This document shows, piece after piece, positions 38,327 through 49,716 of a stretch of DNA of 64,000 nucleotides. The DNA is from Sphaerisporangium krabiense (lineage in GTDB: Bacteria; Actinomycetota; Actinomycetes; Streptosporangiales; Streptosporangiaceae). The notes beneath the pieces were generated by a model that did no database searches, was not told the DNA's origin, and worked only from the letters and a program-made list of their open reading frames with translations. The DNA lies in contig NZ_JACHBR010000001.1 of assembly GCF_014200435.1 (NCBI RefSeq), positions 3,441,501-3,505,500 of the forward strand. The letters run 5' to 3'. The position numbers and the translations under genes were made by a program. Each line of letters begins with the position of its first letter. The first letter of the stretch is position 1.

Positions 38327-39076
38327 GTGCGCTTCACCTCCGAGACCTCGCTTGACGGCGTCTCCGAACGGCTCTTCACCCTCGGTGAGATCCCCGGCGT
38401 CCTGTGGACGCCGGTAGGCGCCGCCGGTGCTCGTCCCCTTGTCCTGATGTGTCATGGGGGCGGCCGGCACAAGAAGGCGCCTGACATCGTCGCCCATGCG
38501 TCCCGCTTCGTGACCGAGTGCGCGTTCGCGGTCGTGGCGGTCGACGTGCCCGGCCATGGGGACCGGCCGAAGGAGGAGGAGTACCACCGGATCGCGACCG
38601 AGAACCAGGCCCGTGCCGACGCCGGAGAGGACCTGGCTCCCCTGATCGCGAACTTCCAGGCGCTCGTGGCCCGCCAGACCGTCCCCGAATGGCAGGCCGT
38701 CCTGGACGCGGTCCAGGAGCTGGAGCACGTCGGGCCCGGTCCCGTGGGCTACTGGGGCGTGTCGCTGGGGTGCGGGCTCGGCGTTCCGTTCGTCGCCGCC
38801 GAGCCCCGCGTCCGCGCGGCGGTTCTCGGCCTCGGCGGAGCGTCGGCCTCGGCGGAGGCCGCCGCGAGAATCACCGTCCCGGTGGAGTTCCTGCTGCAGT
38901 GGGACGACGAACGGGTACCGCGAGCCCAGGCCCTGGCCCTGTTCGACGCCTTCGCCTCCCCGGAGAAGACCCTGCACGCCAACCCCGGCAAGCACGCCGA
39001 ACTCCCGGCATTCGAACTGGACAGCACCCTACGCTTCTTCACCCGCCACCTCGGCCACGGAAGCGGCACCAGCTAG
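38327..39076 (+). CDS. Alpha/beta hydrolase
   Basis: 249 residues from GTG 38327 behind AAAGG. Fold and triad are visible: MCHGGG oxyanion segment, GVSLGCG nucleophile elbow near residue 145, WDDERVP (Asp) near 190 and GKHAELP (His) near 225. Dienelactone-hydrolase-like; substrate unknown. Probably single-gene, preceded by a possible leader peptide. Confidence 0.87.
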   Translation: MRFTSETSLDGVSERLFTLGEIPGVLWTPVGAAGARPLVLMCHGGGRHKKAPDIVAHASRFVTECAFAVVAVDVPGHGDRPKEEEYHRIATENQARADAGEDLAPLIANFQALVARQTVPEWQAVLDAVQELEHVGPGPVGYWGVSLGCGLGVPFVAAEPRVRAAVLGLGGASASAEAAARITVPVEFLLQWDDERVPRAQALALFDAFASPEKTLHANPGKHAELPAFELDSTLRFFTRHLGHGSGTS

Positions 39077-39184
39077 CCAGGGCACGCTCACCACCACAGG
39101 GGCCGTGAGTACGCGGTGCCCGATGCCTTGTCCCCATCGCATCGGGCACCCCGGACCTCGTGACGCGATCTCCGCGCCTGGGGC

Positions 39185-39655
39185 TCACGCGGAGACCTCG
39201 ACAGGACCGAAGTCTCCGCTCGTAGGTCTACGGGCCTCCGCGTACTCCGACGGGTTCGCCTCGACGCGAGCCGTCGCCCGCCAGCCCGCGATCACTTCCT
39301 CGGCTCTGTCGTCCAGGTCCAGTTCCGCGGCGTCGGACAGCGCCTCCACCAGTTCGTAGGTGAAGTCTCGCAGTTCGTCAGCGGTGAGGTGGCGAACCCA
39401 GGGGAAGACCTCGGGCATCGCGATGGCCAGCGTCCTGGCCGTGGGATCGTGGTTGAGAAGGGCGAGGAACAGACGGGACGCCGTCACGAGCGTCCGATCT
39501 CGCTGATCTTCGCGATCCGCCGCCGTCAGATAGAAGTCCGGCGCGTCCCGATGGGTGACACGTACCCGCCCCAGACGTGTCGCGCTCCGCGACCGCTCGC
39601 GGGTTCCTGGACAGGGCGGGCCGCACCGAGACCGGAGGTTCGACCTTTTCCGCAT
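39185..39655 (-). CDS. Phd-associated-like hypothetical protein, start unclear
   Basis: The convincing part is the last ~125 residues (RVTHRDAPDFYLTAADRED ... EVFPWVRHL ... EVIAGWRATA ... DFGPVEVSA). Similar proteins are annotated as prevent-host-death-associated in related actinomycetes, from memory. There is no ATG, GTG or TTG near the expected start just before VTHRDAPD. The nearest in-frame ATG (39655) adds 31 Arg-rich residues with no ribosome site. The gene may have lost its start or its N-terminal domain. No partner toxin is adjacent on the same strand. Confidence 0.5.
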   Translation of the reverse strand: MRKRSNLRSRCGPPCPGTRERSRSATRLGRVRVTHRDAPDFYLTAADREDQRDRTLVTASRLFLALLNHDPTARTLAIAMPEVFPWVRHLTADELRDFTYELVEALSDAAELDLDDRAEEVIAGWRATARVEANPSEYAEARRPTSGDFGPVEVSA

Positions 39656-39724
39656 GAGGCCGGTCGAGCCGATGGTCGTGATCTTCGTGAAGGGCCGGTC
39701 AAGGGAAGCGGATACCGTGACACT

Positions 39725-40186
39725 GTGCCAACACCCGCTCACATTCCCTCGATGGGGTTCCTCATCTGGCACCTGTCGCTGCGCTGGCGCGCCGCCATGG
39801 ACAGGGCGCTGGGCCCGGTCGGCCTCACCTCGTCGCAGTACGCGGTGCTGGCCACGTTGTCGGGGATCTCGGCGGAGGGAAAGGTGCCCAGCCAGCGCGA
39901 ACTGGCCGACTTCAGCGGCCTGGAGCCCATGCACGTCTCCAAGCTCGTCCGCGGCCTGGAAAAGGCGGGCCTGGTCACACGGGCGGCCAACCCGTCAGAC
40001 CCGCGCGCCGTACAGCTCACCGTGACCGCCCAGGGCGCACACGCCGTCGCCGAAGGGCGAAGGGTGGTGCTGGAACTGGAGGAACGACGACTGGCACCCC
40101 TCGGAGGAGCGATGACGACCCGCAGCACCGAACTCGCGGAAACCCTGCTGACGCTGCTCCGGCACACCGACGAGCAGCAGGACTGA
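39725..40186 (+). CDS. MarR family transcriptional regulator
   Basis: 153 residues from GTG 39725 (TACCGT 6 bases upstream, leaderless). Winged HTH: SSQYAVLATLSG, then SQRELADFSGLEPMHVSKLV recognition helix and LEKAGLVTRAANPSDPRAVQ wing, as in MarR. Divergent from the start-less gene on the other strand and convergent with the PIN gene. Confidence 0.92.
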   Translation: MPTPAHIPSMGFLIWHLSLRWRAAMDRALGPVGLTSSQYAVLATLSGISAEGKVPSQRELADFSGLEPMHVSKLVRGLEKAGLVTRAANPSDPRAVQLTVTAQGAHAVAEGRRVVLELEERRLAPLGGAMTTRSTELAETLLTLLRHTDEQQD

Positions 40187-40234
40187 CTACCCGGAGAGTC
40201 TGTTCTCGCCATCGCGAGTAGACTCAGCGCCTTC

Positions 40235-40789
40235 TCAGGCGGCTCTGAGCTCTGCCACCGACTGGACCAGTCCACATCGCTCCAAGCTGACGAGGACGTC
40301 TTCGGTCGTGCCCGGCGGGTTCTTCCACGAATCGGCGATCTGCTGAACGCATGCCCACACGACCTTCTGGTTCAGGTGGACCTGGTCGAGGACGAAGTCA
40401 TCCGCGCTCTTGGCCTCCACGTCCCAGTTCACGAGAGAGTCCGAGGGAAAGTCCCTCAAGTTGTTCGTGACGATCACCTGGGCCCGCGCCCGAATCGCCG
40501 CGGCGACGACATGGCGATCATGAACGTCCGGCAGGTCGATGCTTTCGATCAGCGGCTCGTATCCCGTCACCAGACAGTCCCGTACCGCCTTGATCATCAA
40601 GGTGCGAGTGCGCTCAAGGATCTGCGGCTTGATGTCCGGCCGATTCTCGCTGATCGCGCCGAACACCTCGTCCAAGATTCGGTCCGTCCACTTCGCCTGC
40701 ACCAGGCCGGCCTGTGCGACCCTGATGAGGAGATCACGCAGCGTACTTGGATACAGCACGCAAGCGTCGTAAACGACGACGAAGGCCAC
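40235..40789 (-). CDS. PIN-domain ribonuclease, candidate VapC-like toxin
   Basis: 184 residues from GTG 40789, one base after the antitoxin stop. PIN fold with acidic residues at VVYDACVLYP (D8), ILDEVF, DVHDRHVVAAA and NNLRDFP, giving the Mg-binding set of VapC RNases. The C-terminal ~45 residues extend beyond a minimal PIN domain. Paired with an HTH protein upstream, this forms a type II toxin-antitoxin module of the excisionase/PIN kind frequent in actinobacteria. AT content is higher than in neighbours, so recent acquisition is possible. Confidence 0.82.
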   Translation of the reverse strand: MAFVVVYDACVLYPSTLRDLLIRVAQAGLVQAKWTDRILDEVFGAISENRPDIKPQILERTRTLMIKAVRDCLVTGYEPLIESIDLPDVHDRHVVAAAIRARAQVIVTNNLRDFPSDSLVNWDVEAKSADDFVLDQVHLNQKVVWACVQQIADSWKNPPGTTEDVLVSLERCGLVQSVAELRAA

Positions 40790-40790
40790 C

Positions 40791-41240
40791 TCAGTCGAAG
40801 CCCAACTCTTGTGTCATGGCCGAAAGGGCGTCCGCGGACTCACGGCGTCGCTGGTCGTCCTTGCGCTTGTAGTCGAGGAGCGATTCCGCTCTCACTCGCC
40901 TGTGAGTTCCCACCAGGCGGTATTCGATCTCACCCGCGTCGAGAAGTCCTATGAGGTAGGGGCGTGACACATTGAGCAGATCCGCCGCCTCCTGGGTCGT
41001 CAGTTCCGCATGGGCCGGCACCACCGACACCCCGCGACCCGCGGCCATGTGAGCGAGGATCGTCGCCAGCAGTTCCACCGCCGCACGCGGCAGCACCAGC
41101 TCCTCTCGCGTTTCCGCCACGACGATGTCGATCTGCGCGGGACTCTCACGATGGTGACGCAGGTAGCCGCGAACCTGAGAAAGAGCATCGCGAGCGGCGA
41201 CGGCGTCTCGTGCGTTCGGTTGGATAAAAGCGAGATTCAT
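40791..41240 (-). CDS. HTH (excisionase/MerR-type) antitoxin of the PIN pair
   Basis: 149 residues from ATG 41240, with GGGAGGTG six bases upstream. The C-terminal half holds a winged HTH: LTTQEAADLLNVSRPYLIGLLDAGE and YRLVGTHRRVRAESLLDYK, the DNA-binding excisionase pattern. The N-terminal ~75 residues are an unassigned helical domain. One-base gap to the PIN gene implies coupled synthesis; antitoxin-first order is typical. Confidence 0.82.
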   Translation of the reverse strand: MNLAFIQPNARDAVAARDALSQVRGYLRHHRESPAQIDIVVAETREELVLPRAAVELLATILAHMAAGRGVSVVPAHAELTTQEAADLLNVSRPYLIGLLDAGEIEYRLVGTHRRVRAESLLDYKRKDDQRRRESADALSAMTQELGFD

Positions 41241-41405
41241 CCTCGACACCTCCCATCTGCAGTATCCGATGTAATCGCAATAATCGCAACAGCGCTGCGT
41301 CGCTGGATGACTACTCATCGCGCAGATCTGGCTTCGTCGCCGGGGTGGGGTGTGCGGCGGATCAAGACATCGGGCCCTTACACAGGGTTGGGCCGGTGCG
41401 CCGCG

Positions 41406-41444
41406 TAAAAACGTCCAGGCCGGTCCGCGGGGGCCGGCCTGGAC
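41406..41444 (-). terminator. Intrinsic terminator of katG
   Basis: Perfect 11-bp arms GTCCAGGCCGG (41413-41423) and its complement (41434-41444), followed on the minus strand by TTTTT (41411-41407). A textbook hairpin plus T-run, 13 bases after the katG stop. Confidence 0.9.
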
Positions 41445-41456
41445 GGTTGGGGAGGG

Positions 41457-44151
<2,695 letters not shown>

Positions 44152-44158
44152 GGCGCCA

Positions 44159-44188
44159 AACCTATCGCGCTAAACACGAGCTATCCAA
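44159..44188 (-). promoter_or_regulatory. furA-katG promoter
   Basis: On the minus strand TTGGAT (44188-44183), 18 bases, TAGGTT (44164-44159), then 7 bases to the furA ATG. The AT-rich stretch further upstream (to about 44210) is a likely FurA binding area, as in mycobacteria. Confidence 0.65.
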
Positions 44189-44272
44189 GAGAACGAATGA
44201 TTCAAGTTCACACCGCGTCAGGTCGCGTCCCCCCTGGTGCGGCCCGCTTCGAGGGCGAGGGACGTCGGCGCG

Positions 44273-45253
44273 TCAGATCACCTGGATGATGTGCTTGCCG
44301 CGGGTGCCGCCGGATTCCAGGGCGCGGTGCGCCGCGGCGATCTCGGACAGGGGGCGGATCGTGTCGACGACCGGGCGGAGCGCGCCGGACTCGACGAGGC
44401 GGGTCAGGTCGGCCAGCAAGGCGTGACGCGGGTCGCCGCTGAAGAACCGGACCCGGCGCGAACCGTGCACGGCGGAGGCGACGATGTACGCGATCGAGGT
44501 GGCGATGCGGTCGGGGTCGAAGGCGATCGTGACCATGCGTCCTCCCGGCGCGAGCAGGCGCCGGAACTCGCGCAGCCGTGTGCCGGCCGTGTCGAGCACG
44601 ACGTCGAACCGGCCGAGGTCGGACGGTCCGGTGGTGGCGTAGTCGTACACCTCGTCGGCGCCGAGGTCGCGCACGAGATCGAGGTTGCGGGCCCCGGCGA
44701 GCGCGACGACCCGGGCGCCGTAGGCGCGGCCGAGCTGGACGGCGAGGCTGCCGACGCCGCCGCTGCCGCCGCGGACCAGAAGCCGCTCGCCCGCGCGCAG
44801 CCGGGCCTTGTCGCGCAGCGCGGTGATCACCGTCGTGCCCACGGGGAGGGCCGCGGCGCGGACGAGGTCGAGCCCGGCCGGCGTGTGGGCCAGCCGGTCC
44901 AGGGAGACGGCCACGAACTCGGCGGCGCTGCCGAACGTCCTCGGCAGGACTCCCCACACCCGGTCGCCGGGTTTGACGTCCGGCACGGGGCCGCGCGCCG
45001 GGCGGGCGGGACCCAGGGCGGCGACCTCCCCGGTGAAGTCGAGCCCGACCCGCTTGGGGAAGCCGCGGTCCATGAGGCCGGTGATCAGCCGCAGCCTGCC
45101 CGCGCGGCCCAGGGACTCGCCGCCGTTGACGCTGACGGCGTGCACGCGTACCAGCGCTTGGCCGGGGCCGGGTTCCGGCTTCGGCGCCCTGCCTTCGTAG
45201 AGCACCTCAGGGGGGCCGTACCTGTCGAAGAGCGCCGCGCGCATGTCGGTCAT
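44273..45253 (-). CDS. Zinc-independent medium-chain dehydrogenase/quinone oxidoreductase
   Basis: 326 residues from ATG 45253 (GAGG six bases upstream); ATG 45265 is in frame. GroES-like N-terminal half and Rossmann half with GGSGGVGSLAVQLGRAYG. The zinc Cys/His set of alcohol dehydrogenases is missing, so this is a NAD(P)H quinone oxidoreductase-type member. Divergent from a TetR gene and probably its target through two inverted operator copies in between. Confidence 0.87.
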   Translation of the reverse strand: MTDMRAALFDRYGPPEVLYEGRAPKPEPGPGQALVRVHAVSVNGGESLGRAGRLRLITGLMDRGFPKRVGLDFTGEVAALGPARPARGPVPDVKPGDRVWGVLPRTFGSAAEFVAVSLDRLAHTPAGLDLVRAAALPVGTTVITALRDKARLRAGERLLVRGGSGGVGSLAVQLGRAYGARVVALAGARNLDLVRDLGADEVYDYATTGPSDLGRFDVVLDTAGTRLREFRRLLAPGGRMVTIAFDPDRIATSIAYIVASAVHGSRRVRFFSGDPRHALLADLTRLVESGALRPVVDTIRPLSEIAAAHRALESGGTRGKHIIQVI

Positions 45254-45334
45254 GGTGAGCCTCATCCGTTTCCGCCGGCCGGCGCCGGCGTCGGTGTGCC
45301 CGTGCCGGGGAGCGGCCGGGGAGACGGGGCCGCC

Positions 45335-45401
45335 GTAAGTGGACGACCCCATCCACTTTCCGTCACGCTAACACGCTAACCGGATGGCCCCGTCCACTTA
45401 C
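45335..45401. promoter_or_regulatory. Duplicated operator between oxidoreductase and TetR
   Basis: GTAAGTGGACGACCCCATCC (45335-45354) recurs inverted at 45382-45401 with 17 of 20 matches. The first copy also forms a dyad AAGTGGA-N8-TCCACTT (45337-45358). The second lies next to the TAAAGT box of the TetR gene. The layout fits one repressor controlling both divergent genes. Confidence 0.65.
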
Positions 45402-45416
45402 GCTAAAGTGAGAGGC

Positions 45417-46088
45417 ATGACCGCCCCGCCGTCTCGGATCCCGCACGCCAAGGGGACCGCCGGGGGCCTGCGCGCGGACGCCCGCCACAACCGCGAGCGC
45501 ATCCTCGCCGCGGCCCGCGACACCTTCGCCGCGCACGGCCTCGACGTGCCGATGGCCGAGATCGCCCGGCGGGCCGGCGTCGGGGTCGCCACCCTCTACC
45601 GCCGTTTCCCCACCAAGGAGGCCCTGGTCACCGAGGCGTTCGCCGAGCAGTTCGCCACGTGCGTCTCCGTCGTGGACGACGCGCTCGCCGACCCGGACCC
45701 CTGGCGCGGCTTCCGCACGGTGATCGAGCGGGTGTGCGTCATGCAGGCCGCCGACCGGGGCTTCACGGCGGCGTTCCTCACCGCGTTCCCGGACGCGGTG
45801 CCCGTCGATGGGGAACGCGCCCGCGCCGAGCAGGGGCTGGCCGAGCTGGTGCGGCGGGCCAAGGACGCCGGCCGGTTGCGCGCCGACTTCGTCATGGACG
45901 ATCTCACCCTGCTGCTCATGGCCAACAACGGCGTCACCGCCGGGTCGCCGGAGGCCGCGGAGGCCGCCTGCCGCCGATTCGTGGCCTACTTCCTCCAGGC
46001 GTTCGGCGCCGGCCCCGCCGAGCGCACCGGCCCCCTGCCACCGGCCCCGTCCTTGGAACTGCGCCGGTTGTTCCGTCCCGACGCGTGA
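45417..46088 (+). CDS. TetR family transcriptional regulator
   Basis: 223 residues from ATG 45417. HTH at about residues 22-70 (RERILAAARDTFAAHG ... RRAGVGVATLYRRFPTKEAL), C-terminal domain of the AcrR/TetR_C type. TAAAGT lies 7 bases upstream (leaderless). Likely repressor of itself and of the divergent oxidoreductase. Its end is 12 bases from the DUF1622 gene on the other strand. Confidence 0.92.
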   Translation: MTAPPSRIPHAKGTAGGLRADARHNRERILAAARDTFAAHGLDVPMAEIARRAGVGVATLYRRFPTKEALVTEAFAEQFATCVSVVDDALADPDPWRGFRTVIERVCVMQAADRGFTAAFLTAFPDAVPVDGERARAEQGLAELVRRAKDAGRLRADFVMDDLTLLLMANNGVTAGSPEAAEAACRRFVAYFLQAFGAGPAERTGPLPPAPSLELRRLFRPDA

Positions 46089-46100
46089 GCCGTTCCCGGG

Positions 46101-46475
46101 CTATACGGGAGGGCCGGCGGGGCGGTGGTCCGGCCGTGCGCGCTGCCACGGCAGGCGTCCTTCCAGTTCGACGCCGAGGGAGAAGCTGAGGAAGGTCCTG
46201 ACGGCCACGATGACGGCGAGGACGCCCACGCTCTGGAAGGTGGGCGAGACGGCGACGGTGCGGATGATGTCCCCGGCGACGAGGAACTCCAGGCCGAGGA
46301 GGATCGCCTTGCCGAGGCGCAGGCGGTACTCGCGGTAGAGGTCGGGCGCGGGGGAGCGGCGCAGTATCCGCGAGACGTACGTCACCGTCGCGGCCAGCGC
46401 GCCGATGACGATCACCGCCACACCGGCGAGGTCGATGGCCTTCCCCGTGTTCTCGACCACTGCCGCGAAGTCCAT
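46101..46475 (-). CDS. DUF1622 membrane protein
   Basis: 124 residues, three predicted helices (15-37, 55-72, 78-98) and RLGKAILLGLEFLVAGDIIRT, the DUF1622 core. Function unknown. A short GGGGG precedes the ATG. The 264 bases upstream contain no convincing gene and carry the AT-rich promoter area of the next gene. Confidence 0.85.
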   Translation of the reverse strand: MDFAAVVENTGKAIDLAGVAVIVIGALAATVTYVSRILRRSPAPDLYREYRLRLGKAILLGLEFLVAGDIIRTVAVSPTFQSVGVLAVIVAVRTFLSFSLGVELEGRLPWQRARPDHRPAGPPV

Positions 46476-46739
46476 GCGCGCCCCCGGTGCTCCGCCGTCC
46501 GGTCCGCGGGTGCGGCGGCGCCGATCGTTTTCGTCGGCCTGATCCGAATTCTGCCAGGGTCCGGTTCACGGCGAGGGCAAGCCGTTCGCGTGTCCGGGGG
46601 AGCCCTCCGGAGGTTCGGATCCGGGCGCGAAGCCTCGCCGGACCTGGGATCATGTGGGAACCGATATCGATCTCGTCCTTATATGAGTATTAGACATCGG
46701 TGGATATGTTCTGCTTTGCTCTCTTTTTCTGGCGGGCGA

Positions 46740-49049
46740 GTGGCAAGGAAGGGCGCAGTGCGGGGTGGTGAGCGGCAGGGGGCCGCATCGAAGATCGGTC
46801 GGCTTCTGGCCATGGGGGTGGCGGGCGGCGTGCTCGTCGCGGGGGTCGCGTTGCCCGCGGTGGGAGGTGCGGGGTTCGGGCTGGTCTCGGCGGTGGACGA
46901 GGTGAACCTCACGCCCGAGGAGCTCTCCGAGCCGCCGCCGGCCGAGGTCACGGTCGTGCAGGACGCCAAGGGCCACGAGATGGCCCGGTTCTACGAGCAG
47001 TACCGCGAGGTCGTGAACCTCGACGACATCGCGCCGGTCATGCGGACGGCGATCATCTCGATCGAGGACTACCGGTTCTACGAGCACGGCGCGATCGACA
47101 TCGAGGGCACGGCCCGCGCGCTCGCCACGAACCTGAAGTCCGGCGGGGTGAGCCAGGGCGGGTCGAGCATCACGCAGCAGTACGTCAAGCAGGTCCTGCT
47201 GAACGCGGCCACCACCGACAAGGAGAAGAACCAGGCGCTGGAGGCCAGCTACGCCCGCAAGCTCAAGGAGCTGCGGTACGCGATGGGCGTCGAGCAGAAG
47301 TACACCAAGGACGAGATCCTTACCAAGTACCTGAACATCGCCTATTTCGGGGCGGGCGCGTACGGGGTGGAGGCCGCGGCCAAGCGGTTCTTCGGCGTCA
47401 GCGCGAAGGAACTGACGCTGGCGCAGGCGGCCACGCTCGCCGGCGCCGTGCAGGACCCGAACGCCACCGACCCCAACCTCGGCAAGAAGCAGCGCCAGCG
47501 CCTGCTGGACCGCAGGAACGTCGTGCTGGCCCGCATGGCGGAGCTGGGCAAGATCACGCAGGCCGAGGCGGCGGAGGCGAAGGCCACCAAGCTCGGCTAC
47601 AAGGGGACGAAGCTCCCCGGCGGCTGCGAGAGCAGCAAATATCCGTACTTCTGCATCTACGTTCGTAACGAGATCCTGAGCAACCCCGACTTCGGCGCGA
47701 CCACCAAGGATCGGGTGACCCTCCTCAACCGCGGCGGCCTCACGATCAAGACGACGATCGACCCCGCCATGCAGGCCGCGGCCGAGAAGGCGATCAAGAA
47801 CTGGGTCCGTCCCTCGGACAACCCCGTCGCGGCCGAGGCCCTGGTCCGGCCGGGCACCGGGGAGATCAAGGCCATGGCCGCCAGCCGCGAGTACGGTCGC
47901 AGCAAGGCCCGTAACGAGATCTCCTACAACGTCGTCGCGGACGCGGCGCACGGCGGCGGCGTCGGCTTCCAGGCCGGTTCCACCTTCAAGACGTTCACGC
48001 TGCTCACCGCGCTGAAGCAGGGCTACAAGATCGACGACGGCATCAGCGCGGGCGCCGGGTTCCGCGCCTCCGGCTACTCGGCGTTCAAGAACTGCAAGGG
48101 CCAGAACGTCGGCGATCCCGCCCACACCGTCACCAACGACGAGGGCTCGCCGGGCTGGAAGACCCTCCAGACCGGCACCTGGCAGTCGGTCAACACGTTC
48201 TTCATGGAGCTGGAGCAGCGCGTCGGGCTCTGCGACGTGGTCAAGACCGCCGAGTCGCTGGGCATCCACCGCTCCGACGGCAACAAGCTGCAGGAGTACG
48301 AGACGTTCACGCTCGGCATCAACGAGATGGACCCGGTGACCGTGGCCAACGCCTACGCCACGATCGCCGCGCGCGGCCGGTACTGCGCGCCCACGGCCAT
48401 CACCCAGATCACCGACAGGAACGGCGAGACGACCGCCTACGACCCCAAGTGCCGCCAGGTGATGGAGCCCGAGGTCGCCGACGCCGCGGCCGAGGTGCTG
48501 TCCGGCGTGTTCACCAAGGGCACGATGCGGGCCGTGGGCGGCATCGGCCGGGACGCGGCGGGCAAGACCGGCACGACGGACGACTACGCGAGCGCGTGGT
48601 TCGCCGGGTTCACCCCCGACCTCGCGGCCGCGGTCAGCATCGGGGACCCCCGGGGCTCCCAGCGGCACAAGCTGATCGGCGTCACGATCGGCGGGCGCTA
48701 CTACGGGTCGGTGTTCGGCGCGAGCATCCCCGGCCCCATCTGGAAGCAGACGATGCTCGCCGCGCTCAAGAACGTCGAGCCGACGTCGTTCACGCCGATC
48801 GACTCCAGCCGGTTCGGCGGCTGCGGCCAGAGCTGCCGTCCGGAGCCCCCCGCGGACGAGGAGCGGGGCGAGGAGCACCCGAGGGGCCGTGATGACGGCC
48901 GTGGCGAGCAGAACGGCCCGGACCCCAGGAACACCAGGAACGACGGCAAACCGGATAAGCGTGACAAGCCCGGTAAGCGCGACAAGCCCGACAGGAAGAA
49001 CGGGCCGGGCCGCGGCGTCCAGGAGAACCCTCGCGGCGAGGACGGCTGA
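46740..49049 (+). CDS. Class A penicillin-binding protein (transglycosylase/transpeptidase)
   Basis: 769 residues from GTG 46740; GTG 46758 has a better AAGGAAGGG and would give 763. Short cytosolic part, one membrane anchor (residues 22-48), GT51 domain with EDYRFYEHGAID and GGSSITQQYVKQVL, then a penicillin-binding domain with STFK, SVN and GKTGTT motifs. The C-terminal ~80 residues are Arg/Lys/Asp/Pro-rich. It builds and crosslinks peptidoglycan. The AT-rich stretch around 46650-46735, striking in this genome, should hold its promoter. A terminator follows. Confidence 0.95.
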   Translation: MARKGAVRGGERQGAASKIGRLLAMGVAGGVLVAGVALPAVGGAGFGLVSAVDEVNLTPEELSEPPPAEVTVVQDAKGHEMARFYEQYREVVNLDDIAPVMRTAIISIEDYRFYEHGAIDIEGTARALATNLKSGGVSQGGSSITQQYVKQVLLNAATTDKEKNQALEASYARKLKELRYAMGVEQKYTKDEILTKYLNIAYFGAGAYGVEAAAKRFFGVSAKELTLAQAATLAGAVQDPNATDPNLGKKQRQRLLDRRNVVLARMAELGKITQAEAAEAKATKLGYKGTKLPGGCESSKYPYFCIYVRNEILSNPDFGATTKDRVTLLNRGGLTIKTTIDPAMQAAAEKAIKNWVRPSDNPVAAEALVRPGTGEIKAMAASREYGRSKARNEISYNVVADAAHGGGVGFQAGSTFKTFTLLTALKQGYKIDDGISAGAGFRASGYSAFKNCKGQNVGDPAHTVTNDEGSPGWKTLQTGTWQSVNTFFMELEQRVGLCDVVKTAESLGIHRSDGNKLQEYETFTLGINEMDPVTVANAYATIAARGRYCAPTAITQITDRNGETTAYDPKCRQVMEPEVADAAAEVLSGVFTKGTMRAVGGIGRDAAGKTGTTDDYASAWFAGFTPDLAAAVSIGDPRGSQRHKLIGVTIGGRYYGSVFGASIPGPIWKQTMLAALKNVEPTSFTPIDSSRFGGCGQSCRPEPPADEERGEEHPRGRDDGRGEQNGPDPRNTRNDGKPDKRDKPGKRDKPDRKNGPGRGVQENPRGEDG

Positions 49050-49064
49050 GGGCCGTTCCGGCGC

Positions 49065-49094
49065 CCCGGGCGCCCTTCTCCCAGGGCGCCCGGG
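49065..49094 (+). terminator. Hairpin after the penicillin-binding protein gene
   Basis: CCCGGGCGCCCT (49065-49076) pairs with AGGGCGCCCGGG (49083-49094), loop of six. Sits 16 bases after the stop; no T-tract. Confidence 0.75.
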
Positions 49095-49716
49095 CACATT
49101 CGGCACACGTGTCACTTCGGTGACACCCGGTGAGGCGTCCCAGGTGGGACGACGGTGGTGATCCGGACATCCCGACCAAGGGAAGTGGACGGGTAGTAAG
49201 GCGTGGCCGTCAGGTAATCCAGATCCGACGGGCTGGGCGCGTACTCTCCTCTATTTGGGTCGGTTGTGCGCCCCTGCGAGGGTCGGCGGCCGTTGGTATG
49301 GCCGCCTGGGCGTCGTCGCGCGCGGGCGGCCCGCTGGAAGGGAGGTCTGTGCGTGCGGACGTGTCGCAGTCTCGCGACCGATCCTTCCCCCTTCGTTCCC
49401 CGCCCCTGTAGTACGCCGCTTTTATGGCGTTTTTGCGTCTGGTGCGAGCTTTGTCCCTAATGCGAACTTTGTCGCGGAGGTCGGAAGTTGGCTCGCGGAA
49501 CGGACGGCAGCCCCTGTGTGCTGGGCGAACAGGCGGTCACCTGCCGGAAAGCGGAGGAAGACCGACTTGGTCTGCTACGGCGATGCCTGCAGCATGGGCG
49601 TGGCTTTCCTGGAACAATTGGTGAGACGGCTAAAGTGAATACTTCACCATGGATAACAGGATCGATAGTAAGACGACAGCGCGCCAGCCGGGGGGATCGG
49701 CGCGAGCGGAGGCGTG
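49095..49716 (+). other. Intergenic leader region before the type IV secretion-like operon
   Basis: About 620 bases with no convincing gene. It contains a hairpin with a T-run, ACGCC-N8-GGCGT-TTTT (49413-49434), an 18-bp-period repeat TGCGA[G/A]CTTTGTC (49443-49455, 49461-49473), and a GGAGG-tcggaag-TTG (49476-49490) that looks like a TTG start site. The same GGAGG-acggaag-TTG begins the gene at 50836. A dyad GTGAA-N3-TTCAC (49635-49647) precedes an AT-rich stretch, a possible operator/promoter of the operon. Frames in this stretch look non-coding or uncertain. Confidence 0.5.
49413..49434 (+). terminator. Hairpin with T-run in the leader of the secretion operon
   Basis: ACGCC (49413-49417) pairs with GGCGT (49426-49430), loop of 8, then TTTT. 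Short but of intrinsic-terminator form; could end a small RNA or attenuate the operon. Confidence 0.45.

Noticed and set aside
49255..49638. Frame ending in a segment with KTDLVCYGDACSMGVAFLEQL
   Set aside because: It reads like protein at its end, but has no usable ATG or GTG near it, runs through a hairpin with T-run, and codon use is unlike its neighbours. Kept as a possible gene remnant.
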